From: Aureispira sp050633105
GTDB lineage: Bacteria; Bacteroidota; Bacteroidia; Chitinophagales; Saprospiraceae
Reading direction: 5' to 3'
Length of the DNA stretch: 64,000 nucleotides
NCBI GenBank assembly: GCA_050633105.1
Contig: JBOEFW010000004.1
Span: 1-64,000, forward strand
Under the pieces are notes generated by a model, which saw nothing but the letters and a program-made list of their open reading frames with translations, searched no databases and was not told the DNA's origin. Shown here piece by piece: positions 9,356 to 18,255 of the stretch. The position numbers and the translations under genes were made by a program. Position 1 is the first letter of the stretch. Every line of letters begins with the position of its first letter.

Positions 9356-10081
9356 ATGAAAATGTATACGAGGAATAAAATAGGAGTGATTTATTGGCTT
9401 GTTTTGTTGTTAACTACTATAATGGCTTGTGAGTCTAATGGAGAGCAGCAAATCGGAGCAATAGATTTACTGGCGGTTAATGAAACGGGGGAGCACTCCA
9501 AAGAATGGACAGCAACAATTAATAACTCTCCCTATCAAAATGGAGATATTATTTTCCATAGTTCCTTGTCAGAACAAAGCATGGCCATTCAATTGGTGAC
9601 CGAGTCTCCTTATAGCCATGTTGGGCTACTGTATGAAGATAATGGTAAGTGGTATGTTTATGAGGCTATTCGCACGGTACAACGGACACCGTTGGAGAAT
9701 TGGATCGCTCGTGGAAAGAATAAACATTATGTTGTCAAGCGCCTAAAGAACCAATCGTTGTTGAATAAAGAAAGTCTACAGAAGATGAAAAAAGTAGGAC
9801 AACGGTTTCATGGGAAAGCTTATGACCTGAAATTTGAGTGGTCTGATGAGAAATTATACTGTAGTGAATTGGTTTGGAAAGTGTATGACCAAGCTTTGGG
9901 ATTAGAATTAGGTAAACTTCAACAAATCAAAGATTTTAATGTGTCTCATTCTTTAGTCCAGCGCAAAATTAAAGAGCGTTATGGAACAACTTTACCCCTA
10001 GAGCAATGGGTGATTAGTCCTGCTTGTATTTTTGAGAGCAAGCAACTAGAAACAGTTTTTGAAAGTCCTGAACAGAGGTAA
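9356..10081 (+). CDS. YiiX/YebB-like lipoprotein (permuted NlpC/P60 cysteine hydrolase fold)
   Basis: A 241-aa lipoprotein with lipobox TIMACESN. The body fits the permuted papain-like (YiiX, DUF830) family: NGDIIFHSS near residue 62, the histidine motif SPYSHVGLLYED near 83, and the cysteine motif KLYCSELVWKVYD near 164. The catalytic Cys and His are both present. Members are thought to cleave amide or ester bonds in peptidoglycan or lipids; the substrate here is unknown. The gene stands alone and ends at a strong hairpin. Confidence 0.75.
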   Translation: MKMYTRNKIGVIYWLVLLLTTIMACESNGEQQIGAIDLLAVNETGEHSKEWTATINNSPYQNGDIIFHSSLSEQSMAIQLVTESPYSHVGLLYEDNGKWYVYEAIRTVQRTPLENWIARGKNKHYVVKRLKNQSLLNKESLQKMKKVGQRFHGKAYDLKFEWSDEKLYCSELVWKVYDQALGLELGKLQQIKDFNVSHSLVQRKIKERYGTTLPLEQWVISPACIFESKQLETVFESPEQR

Positions 10082-10100
10082 ATTTGGATATTGTGTCAAC

Positions 10101-10141
10101 AAAAGCGCCCTCCTTGGATCAAATCCAAGGAGGGCGCTTTT
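10101..10141. terminator. Bidirectional hairpin terminator
   Basis: A 19-bp GC-rich stem (AAAAGCGCCCTCCTTGGAT and complement) around a 3-base loop, A-run on one side and T-run on the other. It lies between the convergent YiiX-like gene and rpoN. Confidence 0.85.
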
Positions 10142-10162
10142 AGGCAAATAACTTTTTCTAGG

Positions 10163-11707
10163 CTAGATTTCTTTACGCAAACGTGCCACAGGGATATCTA
10201 ATTGCTCTCTATATTTAGCAACGGTACGTCGAGCAATGTTATAGCCTTTGGCTTGAAGCATGTTCTTTAATTTCTCATCAGAAAGCGGCTTGCGCTTATT
10301 TTCTGTAGAAATGATTTCAGTCAAAATCTTCTTAACTTCTCTGGTAGATACTTCTTCCCCGCTGGTTGTTTGTAACGACTCCGAGAAGAAATCTTTGAGG
10401 CGCTTTGTTCCAAACTCTGTTTGAACATATTTGCTGTTTGCAACCCGAGAAACAGTAGAAATATCTAAACCTGTGATTTCTGCAATATCCTTCAAAATCA
10501 TAGGACGCAAGCGTTTTTCGTCTCCTGTTAAGAAGAAATCATATTGATACTGCATAATGGTATACATCGTCTTCATCATGGTATCTTGACGTTGCTTAAT
10601 GGCATCAATAAACCAACGTGCGGCATCTATTTTTTGCTTGACAAACATCGCTGCCTCGCGCTCTTTTTTGCTTTTTTTGTTGGCACTATAAGCACTCAAC
10701 ATTTCTTTATACTGATTATTAACACGTAGCTCAGGAGCATTTCGATTGTTAAGACTAAGCTCTAGCTCCCCACTTTTGGACTCAATAATAAAATCAGGAA
10801 CAATGTATTGTTTCTTTAAATTGGAAGAAGGGGCATAAACCGCTCCTGGCTTTGGATTGAGTTTCAAAATTTCTTCAGTCGCTTGGCGCAAATCATCGCG
10901 AAAGAGCGAGAGCTGACGCAGCAGTTTGTTGTAGTGCTTTTTCGAAAACTCTTCAAAATATTTATCAATAATAGTATACGCCAATTTGAGAAAGGCAAAA
11001 TCTTCTTCCGAGTAATTCTCTGTAACATCACGAGAACCCAATTTGCGATCAAGTTGCAAGAGCAAGCATTCTTGTAGATCTTGAGCACCAATTCCCGCAG
11101 GTTCAAAAGTTTGTACTTTTTTGAGCACCTCCAATATTTCTTGTTCGGAGGCATCCATATTGTGGGCAAAAGCTAAATCATCGGTCAAGGCAATCGGCTC
11201 ACGACGCAAATAACCATCTTCATCAATGCTTCCAATGATTTGTTCTGCAATACGCTCTTCGCGTTCATCTAAATCTAATAGGCCCAATTGCTTTTCCATA
11301 TGCTCATGAAAAGAGTTTTCAAGCGCGATTGGGATGGTTTTTTCTTCATCATCAGCAGAATGATTATTGACTTCATATTTATAAGAAGGCTCATCATCAT
11401 TCATATAATCTTCCAGATAATCTTCTAAAGTATTATCCTCTTGTCGCTCAGCCTCTTCGTTTATATCGTCGTTTTCCTCTTTCTCTTTTTCCTTTGCGTA
11501 AGCTTCCTCATCGATCAAGTCACTGCCTTGTTCTTCTTCTTCCTTATTCAGATCGTCTTTCGAGTCTTCAAGGGCTGGATTGGCTTCTAGTTCTTCTTGG
11601 ATACGTTGCTCTAGCATTACAGTAGGAACCTGTAATAACTTCATCAATTGAATTTGTTGAGGAGAGAGCTTCTGTGTCTGCTTCTGAGAGAGATTCTGCT
11701 TTAGCAT
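10163..11707 (-). CDS. rpoN: RNA polymerase sigma-54 factor RpoN
   Basis: 514 aa, the family's usual length. Region I is glutamine-rich (QKLSPQQIQLMKLLQVP, residues 11-28) and is followed by LEQRIQEELEANPALE. An unusually acidic region II (residues about 49-125) comes next, then the core-binding domain (LLDLDEREERIAEQIIGSID, DEDGYL). The C-terminus has the HTH and the RpoN box ARRTVAKYREQL near residue 493. It directs transcription from -24/-12 promoters together with enhancer-binding ATPases; none is encoded here. The gene is monocistronic, with a hairpin after its stop. Confidence 0.95.
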   Translation of the reverse strand: MLKQNLSQKQTQKLSPQQIQLMKLLQVPTVMLEQRIQEELEANPALEDSKDDLNKEEEEQGSDLIDEEAYAKEKEKEENDDINEEAERQEDNTLEDYLEDYMNDDEPSYKYEVNNHSADDEEKTIPIALENSFHEHMEKQLGLLDLDEREERIAEQIIGSIDEDGYLRREPIALTDDLAFAHNMDASEQEILEVLKKVQTFEPAGIGAQDLQECLLLQLDRKLGSRDVTENYSEEDFAFLKLAYTIIDKYFEEFSKKHYNKLLRQLSLFRDDLRQATEEILKLNPKPGAVYAPSSNLKKQYIVPDFIIESKSGELELSLNNRNAPELRVNNQYKEMLSAYSANKKSKKEREAAMFVKQKIDAARWFIDAIKQRQDTMMKTMYTIMQYQYDFFLTGDEKRLRPMILKDIAEITGLDISTVSRVANSKYVQTEFGTKRLKDFFSESLQTTSGEEVSTREVKKILTEIISTENKRKPLSDEKLKNMLQAKGYNIARRTVAKYREQLDIPVARLRKEI

Positions 11708-12062
11708 ATGATAATAGGTGTAAGAACTTAACTACAAGGAGATCTGCAAGGATATCGATGGAAGTTAAGTGGTTGATTTATGTAAAGAGCAAGAACGATT
11801 CCTTTTGGTTAGAGAAAAGGAGTACTGTTTTCTATCCTAAAAAATAGAAGGATAAAGGTAACACGTGTTTTTTACAACGACCTGTTGTTGTTGTAAACGT
11901 AAGATAATGGTTAAAGGTTACGTCTTTCGCTTAAAAATACAATTTAATTTGAGTTCTTTCCTACAATTGGTAAGGTTATTGATAGAAAGGCGCGAAAAAA
12001 AAGGAGAGCAAAAAAAGGCTGGAATCTCGACGAGAAGTTTTAAAAAACAGATTATCAGGAGC
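11708..12062. other. Intergenic region upstream of rpoN
   Basis: About 355 bases between the SAM-hydrolase-type gene and rpoN, both on the minus strand. A weak inverted repeat (TTTACAAC/GTTGTAAA around 11870-11895) is visible. Small ORFs on both strands here have no protein-like features and are judged spurious. Confidence 0.35.
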
Positions 12063-12848
12063 TTAGTCGATAGGAGGAAGAAGGAAGTCGATCTGTATCG
12101 CTTCATCGACTTCTAATCCAAATAAAGTAGCAGCTTTATCCATGTGCACCGCAATTTCTAATAAGCCAGCTGCATTAAAAAGACAAAGCACTTCACCAAT
12201 AGGGACATCGGCGTAGTTTTTACTAATGGTAGTAATAGGGTCATAGCGTTTAAAATACAATTCAAATGCTCGCTTTTGACGAATACGTTCAAAGAGTTCG
12301 CGATTGATATTTAAAACAACATTTTTGTAATTATCAATGTGAATAACAGAGCCACGGATTTGATCTTTGCCAGTAATGGGTTGTAGTGAAAGGCGTTGTA
12401 GGATCTGTGGAACGGCCCGCCCAATTTCTGTTAAAGGTTCTTTGTTGAGCAAATGGCGAATGGCTTGTGCAAAAACATTCTTTACCCCTAAAACTTCACT
12501 CACTTCTGGGCAATCTATTTCATAGACTTGTTCCAAGGGTTGCTCAAACATCAAGGAAAAAATTCCATTGTCTGGTCCAACAAAATAGTGGCCATCTTGG
12601 TAGACCACTAAAAAGCGCGGTTGCTTTTTATAAAAATTATGAACAGAGATTAAATGAATGCTTCCTTTTGGAAAACTGGTGTACGTATTCTTAAGGGTAT
12701 AAGAAGCTTGCACAATATTGTAGTTTTCAATATCGTGGGTGAGATCTGCAAAGATAACAGGAAAGCCAGTTGATAAAATACACCCCTTGATGATGCCAAC
12801 GCTGTAGTCTTGCCAGCCAAAATCAGTAGTGAGGGTAACAATATTCAT
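12063..12848 (-). CDS. SAM hydroxide adenosyltransferase (DUF62) family protein
   Basis: 261 aa, matching the DUF62/SAM_adeno_trans family. The N-terminus carries MNIVTLTTDFGWQDYSVGIIKG, read as TTDFG plus DYSVG, and the middle has YFVGPDNGIFSLM. In this family Asp residues near the N-terminus and the PDNG motif bind SAM, which is hydrolysed by an activated water or hydroxide to adenosine and methionine. Halogenase relatives (fluorinase) share the fold but have an extra loop, so hydrolase is the likelier activity. It sits about 100 bases downstream of trmD on the same strand, a possible operon with another SAM-using enzyme. Confidence 0.85.
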   Translation of the reverse strand: MNIVTLTTDFGWQDYSVGIIKGCILSTGFPVIFADLTHDIENYNIVQASYTLKNTYTSFPKGSIHLISVHNFYKKQPRFLVVYQDGHYFVGPDNGIFSLMFEQPLEQVYEIDCPEVSEVLGVKNVFAQAIRHLLNKEPLTEIGRAVPQILQRLSLQPITGKDQIRGSVIHIDNYKNVVLNINRELFERIRQKRAFELYFKRYDPITTISKNYADVPIGEVLCLFNAAGLLEIAVHMDKAATLFGLEVDEAIQIDFLLPPID

Positions 12849-12946
12849 TCTTGTTCTTTTGTTTTCTTGTTGGGCGTTTTAGTAAAAGGCTATTATTGGG
12901 GAAGTAAACTACGTGAATTTTTTGAAAATGGAAAAAAGCAGCTCAA

Positions 12947-13633
12947 CTATCCTAAATCATCTTCTAATAAATCAGGGCGAAGTTCTTGAGTCCGTTTGTA
13001 CGCTTGGTCATCTCGCCAGTCTTCAATCTTCTTTTTGTGTCCAGAGAGCAGTACTTCAGGAACTTTATGACCCTTGTAATCTGCTGGCCGGGTATAAATT
13101 GGAGGTGCCAAGAGATTGTCTTGAAAGGAGTCAAATAGGGCGGATGACTCGTCGTTTAACACACCAGGTAATAACCGTCCAATCGCATCGACCAACAAGG
13201 CCGCGGGCAATTCCCCACCTGACAAAACAAAATCTCCTACAGAAATTTCTCTTGTAATATAAAGGTCTCTGACACGTTGATCAACTCCTTTATAGTGCCC
13301 ACAAAGAATGATAATATTTTCTTTGAGAGAGAGCGCATTGCAATGCTTTTGAACAAGGCGTTCTCCATCAGGAGTCATATAAATAATCTCGTCATAATCA
13401 CGCTCTGCCTTTAGTTGCTCGATTACAGTAGCAATAGGTTCTACCATCATCACCATGCCCGCTCCGCCACCAAATTGATAGTCATCAATTTGATGGTGCT
13501 TACCAAATCCATAGTCTCGTAAGTTATGGCAGACAATTTCCAGTAAGCCCTTATCTTGAGCACGCTGCATGATGGAGTGGCCCAAAGGGCTTTCTAAAAG
13601 AGCAGGAACTGCAGCAATAATATCAATGCGCAT
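12947..13633 (-). CDS. trmD: tRNA (guanine-N1)-methyltransferase TrmD
   Basis: This enzyme makes m1G37 in tRNA from SAM, preventing +1 frameshifting. The start was set at the ATG at 13633 (MRIDIIAAVPALLESPLGHS), the family start, giving 228 aa; the frame also opens 45 bases earlier at 13678. The knotted SAM-binding SPOUT features are present: YQFGGGAGMVMMVEP, IILCGHYKGVDQRV, REISVGDFVLSGGE and the terminal VPEVLLSGHKKKIEDWR. It is not next to rimM or rplS as in many bacteria; the neighbour is the SAM hydroxide adenosyltransferase gene. Confidence 0.95.
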   Translation of the reverse strand: MRIDIIAAVPALLESPLGHSIMQRAQDKGLLEIVCHNLRDYGFGKHHQIDDYQFGGGAGMVMMVEPIATVIEQLKAERDYDEIIYMTPDGERLVQKHCNALSLKENIIILCGHYKGVDQRVRDLYITREISVGDFVLSGGELPAALLVDAIGRLLPGVLNDESSALFDSFQDNLLAPPIYTRPADYKGHKVPEVLLSGHKKKIEDWRDDQAYKRTQELRPDLLEDDLG

Positions 13634-13997
13634 GAGAAGTAGAGATTGTTGAATAAAATGGTCAATTAAGGAGACCAATTAAAGCACACAATTATTAGGT
13701 GCCTCAAACGTAGCCTGCAAAACTATATAAAAAAATGCACAAGAGGAAACTCTGTAAAACCATTCTTACATAAGAAACTTCATTCCTTGAATAAGAGCAC
13801 ACCAGTAGAGCTAACAAAGGGGAATGGTTTTACTTCTTTACCTCTAAAATTGAAATTAAAAGGAAACCTATTTCTAGCTGTCGTTGTTTTCAAAAAAAAT
13901 AAGACTTACATTTAACAAAAATAATTTTGAAGACGACCCAATATCTTTTTTCTTTAGAAGAGATAAAAGGACGAGGGATTATTAAAACAGAAAAAAC
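13634..13997. other. Divergent intergenic region (trmD / YeaQ-like gene)
   Basis: About 360 bases. On the minus strand two TAnnTTTG-like boxes occur upstream of trmD (13705-13712 and 13718-13725). On the plus strand TAATTTTG at 13922-13929 lies about 70 bases before the GlsB/YeaQ-like gene. None has a clear -33 TTG at ideal spacing. No ORF or repeat seen. Confidence 0.35.
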
Positions 13998-14240
13998 ATG
14001 TTGTATACAATTATCGTAGGAGGAATTGCAGGTTGGTTAGCAAGTTCGTTAATCAAAGGACGTGGAGCAGGAATTGTTGTGAATGTGATCTTAGGAATTG
14101 TTGGTGCATTTGTGAGTAATTTCCTCTTTAAGAATTCTGGAGGCGTTCTAGGAATAGAGCCAGGTTTTGTTTTTGACTTAATTACTAGTACCATAGGAGC
14201 TATTGTTGTTTTGTTAATCGCTGGCTTTTTATCCAAATAA
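13998..14240 (+). CDS. GlsB/YeaQ/YmgE family membrane protein (transglycosylase-associated)
   Basis: An 80-aa, glycine-rich membrane protein with three hydrophobic segments (IIVGGIAGWLAS, VVNVILGIVGAFVSN, TIGAIVVLLIAGFL) and the family pattern of a small charged loop LIKGRGAG after the first helix. Related proteins are stress-induced (GlsB of Gram-positives, YeaQ/YmgE of enterobacteria); the mechanism is unknown. Single gene with its own upstream space. Confidence 0.85.
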   Translation: MLYTIIVGGIAGWLASSLIKGRGAGIVVNVILGIVGAFVSNFLFKNSGGVLGIEPGFVFDLITSTIGAIVVLLIAGFLSK

Positions 14241-14469
14241 GAAATAGGCGTTAAAAACTGTTAGAAGGTGTTAAAATGCTACTAAGGGGGCGTAGTAAAG
14301 GAACGTAATATGCTTAATTGATGCTATTATTAAAAAGCACTTGTCAAAATTACCTTGCACTGCGATCCGCAAAAAACAAAAAACGCCTAGCTATAATAGC
14401 AAATAAGTCTATTATTTTTACGACTTTTACGACTTTTAGAGGCCTATAGCGCATGCTTTTGTAAGTCAA

Positions 14470-15243
14470 ATGCTATCCTATAAACTCTCATCTACCATAA
14501 AAGCCAACAGGGTTGTGTCAGAACGTCTAGCTATAATACCTACATACAACGAAAAAGAAAATATAGAGCCGATTATACGTGCCGTGATGCAACTAGAACC
14601 TAGTTTTCATTTGCTGATTGTGGACGATGGTTCCCCCGATGGGACGGCAACTATTGTCCAGCGACTACAAAATGAATTTGCTGGGCGCTTATTCTTATCG
14701 GAACGCCAAAGCAAACAAGGACTTGGAACCGCCTATATCCACGGATTTAAATGGGCACTAGAATCTACCTATCAATATATTTTTGAAATGGATGCTGATT
14801 TCTCTCATAATCCGAATGACTTGCCACGTCTTTATAAGGCTTGTCAAGTAGATGGAGTAGGAGTGAGTGTTGGGTCTCGTTATGTAGCAGGAGGTAAGTT
14901 GGAAAACTGGCCTTTTAAACGTCGCTTGATGTCTCGTGGTGCGTCTCTTTATGTTCGTTTAGTGACGTGGATGCCTGTTTCAGATGCGACCGCAGGTTTT
15001 GTCTGTTATAAACGCTCTTTCTTAGAACTACTAGATTTTGATAAGATTGAGTTTAAAGGCTATGCCTTTCAAATAGAAATGAAATTTGCCGCTTGGCAAT
15101 TGGGCTACCAGATTTCTGAAGTGCCTATTACTTTTAAAGATCGGGTAGAAGGGGCGTCCAAAATGAGTACAGCGATTTTTAATGAAGCCTTCTTTGGAGT
15201 GCTCAAAATGCGTTGGAAAGGTTGGAATAGTAGTTATAAATAA
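14470..15243 (+). CDS. Polyprenol-phosphate mannosyltransferase-like glycosyltransferase (GT2)
   Basis: 257 aa, one GT-A domain without a C-terminal membrane segment, as in bacterial Dpm1-like (polyprenol monophosphomannose synthase) enzymes. Visible motifs: ERLAIIPTYNEKENIE, LLIVDDGSPDGTA, KQGLGTAYIHGFKWAL, EMDADFSHNP (the DxD metal site) and DATAGFVCYKR. It transfers a sugar from a nucleotide donor to polyprenyl phosphate. The frame opens at ATG 14470; many relatives start at the equivalent of GTG 14515 (VSERLA), so that start is a real alternative. Tandem copies of TTTTACGACT lie just upstream (about 14416-14439). Confidence 0.88.
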   Translation: MLSYKLSSTIKANRVVSERLAIIPTYNEKENIEPIIRAVMQLEPSFHLLIVDDGSPDGTATIVQRLQNEFAGRLFLSERQSKQGLGTAYIHGFKWALESTYQYIFEMDADFSHNPNDLPRLYKACQVDGVGVSVGSRYVAGGKLENWPFKRRLMSRGASLYVRLVTWMPVSDATAGFVCYKRSFLELLDFDKIEFKGYAFQIEMKFAAWQLGYQISEVPITFKDRVEGASKMSTAIFNEAFFGVLKMRWKGWNSSYK

Positions 15244-15321
15244 AAAAAGTTGCTCAAACCATTAATCTTATATAGATCTTCTTGTTTAGAGAAGGCTGTT
15301 GCTTAGAATCACGAAACCATT

Positions 15322-16962
15322 ATGGAAATACTGTTGTACGTTCTGTCGTTATATGTTCTACCTTTTGTAGGTCTGTATAAATTATTCGAAAAAGCAGGGC
15401 AACCTGGCTGGAAAGCCTTGGTACCTTTTTACAATGCTTATACGGCCATTGAAATTATAGGAGGACCAAAGTACTGGATGTTCTTAATCCTAGTTCCTAT
15501 TCTCAATATCTTCATTATAGCAGGTATTCTGATAGAGATTAATAAATCTTTTGGTCGTTATGGATTTGGGGACAATGCTGCCGCTATTATATTGCCTTAT
15601 GTGTATTATCCTTACATTGCCAACAAGGGCGTGACTTATGTGCATCAATCTTGGGCGGTTCAAAATAACCTACGAAAGCGTTATAAAACAGCGACCAAAG
15701 GAAAAGATAAAACAGCGCTTCGTGCACTAAAGAAAGAAAACCCTTTTCCACAGAAAACCAAAGCTAGAGAATGGGCAGAATCTATTATTTTTGCCGTATT
15801 TGCCGCGCATTTTATTCGCGCTTTTCTAATTGAGGCATACACCATTCCTACTCCTTCTATGGAGAGCTCTTTATTGGTTGGAGATTTCCTATTTGTAAGT
15901 AAGGTACACTATGGTTCACGTATGCCTATGACGCCCTTGGCTTTTCCATTGGTGCATAATGTGCTCCCTTTTATTGGTGGAAAATCTTATATAGATGCTT
16001 TGCAATGGGATTATAAGCGCGCTCCAAAATTACAAAATGTAGAACGTTACGACCCTGTTGTTTTTAATTACCCAGAGGAAGATACTTCTTTTGGAGGGGT
16101 GGATGAACGAGGTAATATGTTGCCTTATCCATATGAATACCATAATGTTCTTAAACGTACCGCTTCCTCTGAACGGGAACAAATGCGTCAACAAATCCTT
16201 AAAACACAAGGCCACCGTTTGGTCATGCGCCCTGTCGATAAACGCTCTCATTATATCAAACGAGCTGTTGGTTTGCCAGGCGATGTCATTCAAGTACGAG
16301 ATGGGCTGCTGTATGTTAATGGAGAACTTTCTAAGGAAATTGAAGGCGTTCAGTATGAACACATCATTGAAGGCAATGGAGTAGAAATGCTGGATAAGAA
16401 CATCATGGAAGATAGTTATACCATGGCTTATAAACAAGGAAGAGATGGGCGATACCTCAGGGATTTAGCCGATATGAGTCCAGCCACTGCTCAAAAATTA
16501 GTAAAAGAAGTGCCTCGAATTACTAATGTTAAACGCAATCTTTCGCCAGCTAATAATTATGAGAGAGGAATTTTTCCTTACAATGAAACCAAATTTCCTT
16601 GGAACAATGACCAATATGGCCCTATTACTATTCCTCAAAAAGGCGTGCCTATTGCACTGAATATGGACAATATTGATTTATACACTCGTCTTATTGATGT
16701 GTATGAGAACAATGACTTTGAAATCAAAAATGGTAAGATTTACATTAATGGTGAAGAGACAACTTCTTATACCCCAAAAATGAATTACTATTGGATGATG
16801 GGAGACAATAGAGACAGCTCAGCTGATTCTAGAAGTTGGGGCTTTGTTCCTGAAGATCACATTGTTGGTAAGCCTTTATTCATCTGGTTATCCCTCAAAA
16901 ATGCCACACTCAGAGATGGTATTCGCTGGGAACGTTTCTTCAAAGGAGCAATGGGACATTAA
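15322..16962 (+). CDS. lepB: Signal peptidase I with N-terminal DUF5684-like membrane domain
   Basis: 546 aa, much longer than the enterobacterial enzyme. Residues 1-110 form a three-helix membrane domain of DUF5684 type (LYKLFEKAGQPGWKALVPFY, FLILVPILNIFIIAGILIEI). The peptidase follows with a membrane helix (SIIFAVFAAHFIRAFLIEAY), the nucleophile Ser in IPTPSMESSLLVGD (about S179) and the general-base Lys in HYIKRAVGLPGDV (about K313). A long insertion separates it from the C-terminal MMGDNRDSSADSRSWGFVP box. It cleaves signal peptides of exported proteins at the inner membrane. A diadenylate cyclase gene follows 54 bases later on the same strand. Confidence 0.93.
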   Translation: MEILLYVLSLYVLPFVGLYKLFEKAGQPGWKALVPFYNAYTAIEIIGGPKYWMFLILVPILNIFIIAGILIEINKSFGRYGFGDNAAAIILPYVYYPYIANKGVTYVHQSWAVQNNLRKRYKTATKGKDKTALRALKKENPFPQKTKAREWAESIIFAVFAAHFIRAFLIEAYTIPTPSMESSLLVGDFLFVSKVHYGSRMPMTPLAFPLVHNVLPFIGGKSYIDALQWDYKRAPKLQNVERYDPVVFNYPEEDTSFGGVDERGNMLPYPYEYHNVLKRTASSEREQMRQQILKTQGHRLVMRPVDKRSHYIKRAVGLPGDVIQVRDGLLYVNGELSKEIEGVQYEHIIEGNGVEMLDKNIMEDSYTMAYKQGRDGRYLRDLADMSPATAQKLVKEVPRITNVKRNLSPANNYERGIFPYNETKFPWNNDQYGPITIPQKGVPIALNMDNIDLYTRLIDVYENNDFEIKNGKIYINGEETTSYTPKMNYYWMMGDNRDSSADSRSWGFVPEDHIVGKPLFIWLSLKNATLRDGIRWERFFKGAMGH

Positions 16963-17016
16963 TCACCAGCAACAGTTCTTATTATAGACAGGGCTGTTGT
17001 AGTAGGTCGGAACAGT

Positions 17017-17823
17017 ATGTTGTATTTGATACAAATAGGCTTCTTTACCATTACCATTTGGGATGTCTTAGATATCTTGATTGTAGGCTTTTTATTGTAC
17101 AAAATATACAATCTACTCAAAGGAAGTTTAGGATTTAATATTGTAGTAGGCTTAGTGCTGGTCTATGTGGTCTGGCGCTTGGTCTTTATTTTAGAAATGC
17201 CCTTACTTTCTTCTATTCTAGGCCAATTTGTAAGTATAGGGGTCATTGCTTTGCTGATTCTATTTCAGCCTGAGGTGCGGCGTTTTTTGCTCTTAGTAGG
17301 GCAGGGTTCACTACAGACCCGCTATAAATTCTTACAACGTTTTATCAACCAAAGCCCTACTGCGAATCAGAATTTACTGCGCGAACAAGCGATCCAAGCC
17401 ATTGTTCGAGCGGCAGAGCAAATGGCGATAAGTCAAACAGGGGCTCTAATTGTTTTCACAAACGCTTCTAACTTAGAAGGGCTTTATAGTTCTGGTGTTA
17501 CGATCAATGGAATGGTCTCTACTCAATTATTATTGAGTATCTTCAACAAAGACAGCCCTTTGCATGATGGCGCTGTTATTATCAAAGATAATACCGTCAT
17601 TGCCGCCAGTTGTGTTTTGCCTGTTTCTGAACGCCCTGATATTCCTCAACGATTAGGGTTGCGGCATCGTGCCGCTATTGGTATTAGTGAGAATACTACG
17701 TTGACTGTTTTTGTGATTTCAGAAGAAACTGGACGCATTACTTATGCGCAGAAAGGGAGTATTTTGGAGGATATTAGTAGTAGTAAGATGCGAAGTTTGT
17801 TGGAAAAAGTGCTGTATGTGTAA
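17017..17823 (+). CDS. cdaA: Diadenylate cyclase CdaA (c-di-AMP synthase)
   Basis: 268 aa. Three N-terminal membrane segments (FLLYKIYNLLKG, VGLVLVYVVWRLVFIL, FVSIGVIALLILFQPEVRRF) precede a DisA_N catalytic domain with the essential DGA motif (KDSPLHDGAVIIKDN, about residue 181) and the RHR motif (RLGLRHRAAIGISE, about 217). It condenses two ATP to c-di-AMP, which controls potassium and osmotic balance in bacteria that have it. Bacteroidota usually encode this CdaA form. Likely co-transcribed with lepB. Confidence 0.95.
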   Translation: MLYLIQIGFFTITIWDVLDILIVGFLLYKIYNLLKGSLGFNIVVGLVLVYVVWRLVFILEMPLLSSILGQFVSIGVIALLILFQPEVRRFLLLVGQGSLQTRYKFLQRFINQSPTANQNLLREQAIQAIVRAAEQMAISQTGALIVFTNASNLEGLYSSGVTINGMVSTQLLLSIFNKDSPLHDGAVIIKDNTVIAASCVLPVSERPDIPQRLGLRHRAAIGISENTTLTVFVISEETGRITYAQKGSILEDISSSKMRSLLEKVLYV

Positions 17824-18255
17824 TAATAAAGCACTAATAGGTGAATAAGAAATAAATGACTTCTTATTTAAATTGTTTTATTTTTATATCATAAGAGATG
17901 GATGTTTTTTAACAAGATTTTCTTCTTATGAGAGTTACCATTCCTTCTAAGAATCTTCAAGAGGCTTTAGCGACTCTACAGCAATCCATATAGGCATACT
18001 ATTATACAATTTGCTGTTCAAATGTAGTTGGCAAACCATTCAAGAATTTAGTCTGGACAAGCGTCAAAAGATGGAAGCAAAAGCAGGAATGATAGGGATT
18101 TAGCACACGTGGAATCAGCGGAAGTTTTATCCATTTCATTCTTCTTAATTCCTATTCCTTCTATAGTTTTAAATAACCCGCTTTATCGTAATCATCTTTA
18201 GGTGATTTTTTGGATTTACTTAACTGAATAGTTGAATCTGTCTTAGTATTTCCTT
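17824..18255. other. Intergenic region after cdaA
   Basis: About 430 bases without a convincing gene. A 21-codon ORF (17928-17993) is the only start-to-stop frame of note and has no recognisable relatives. The sequence may be decayed, but I cannot identify a parent. Confidence 0.3.

Noticed and set aside
11865..12116. Overlapping ORFs on both strands upstream of rpoN
   Set aside because: Low-complexity, Lys/Cys-rich products with no family; the plus-strand ORF overlaps the end of the SAM-hydrolase-type gene.
14416..14439. Tandem TTTTACGACT repeat before the glycosyltransferase gene as a regulatory site
   Set aside because: Only two copies plus a partial one, with no known binding protein; could be chance in AT-rich DNA.
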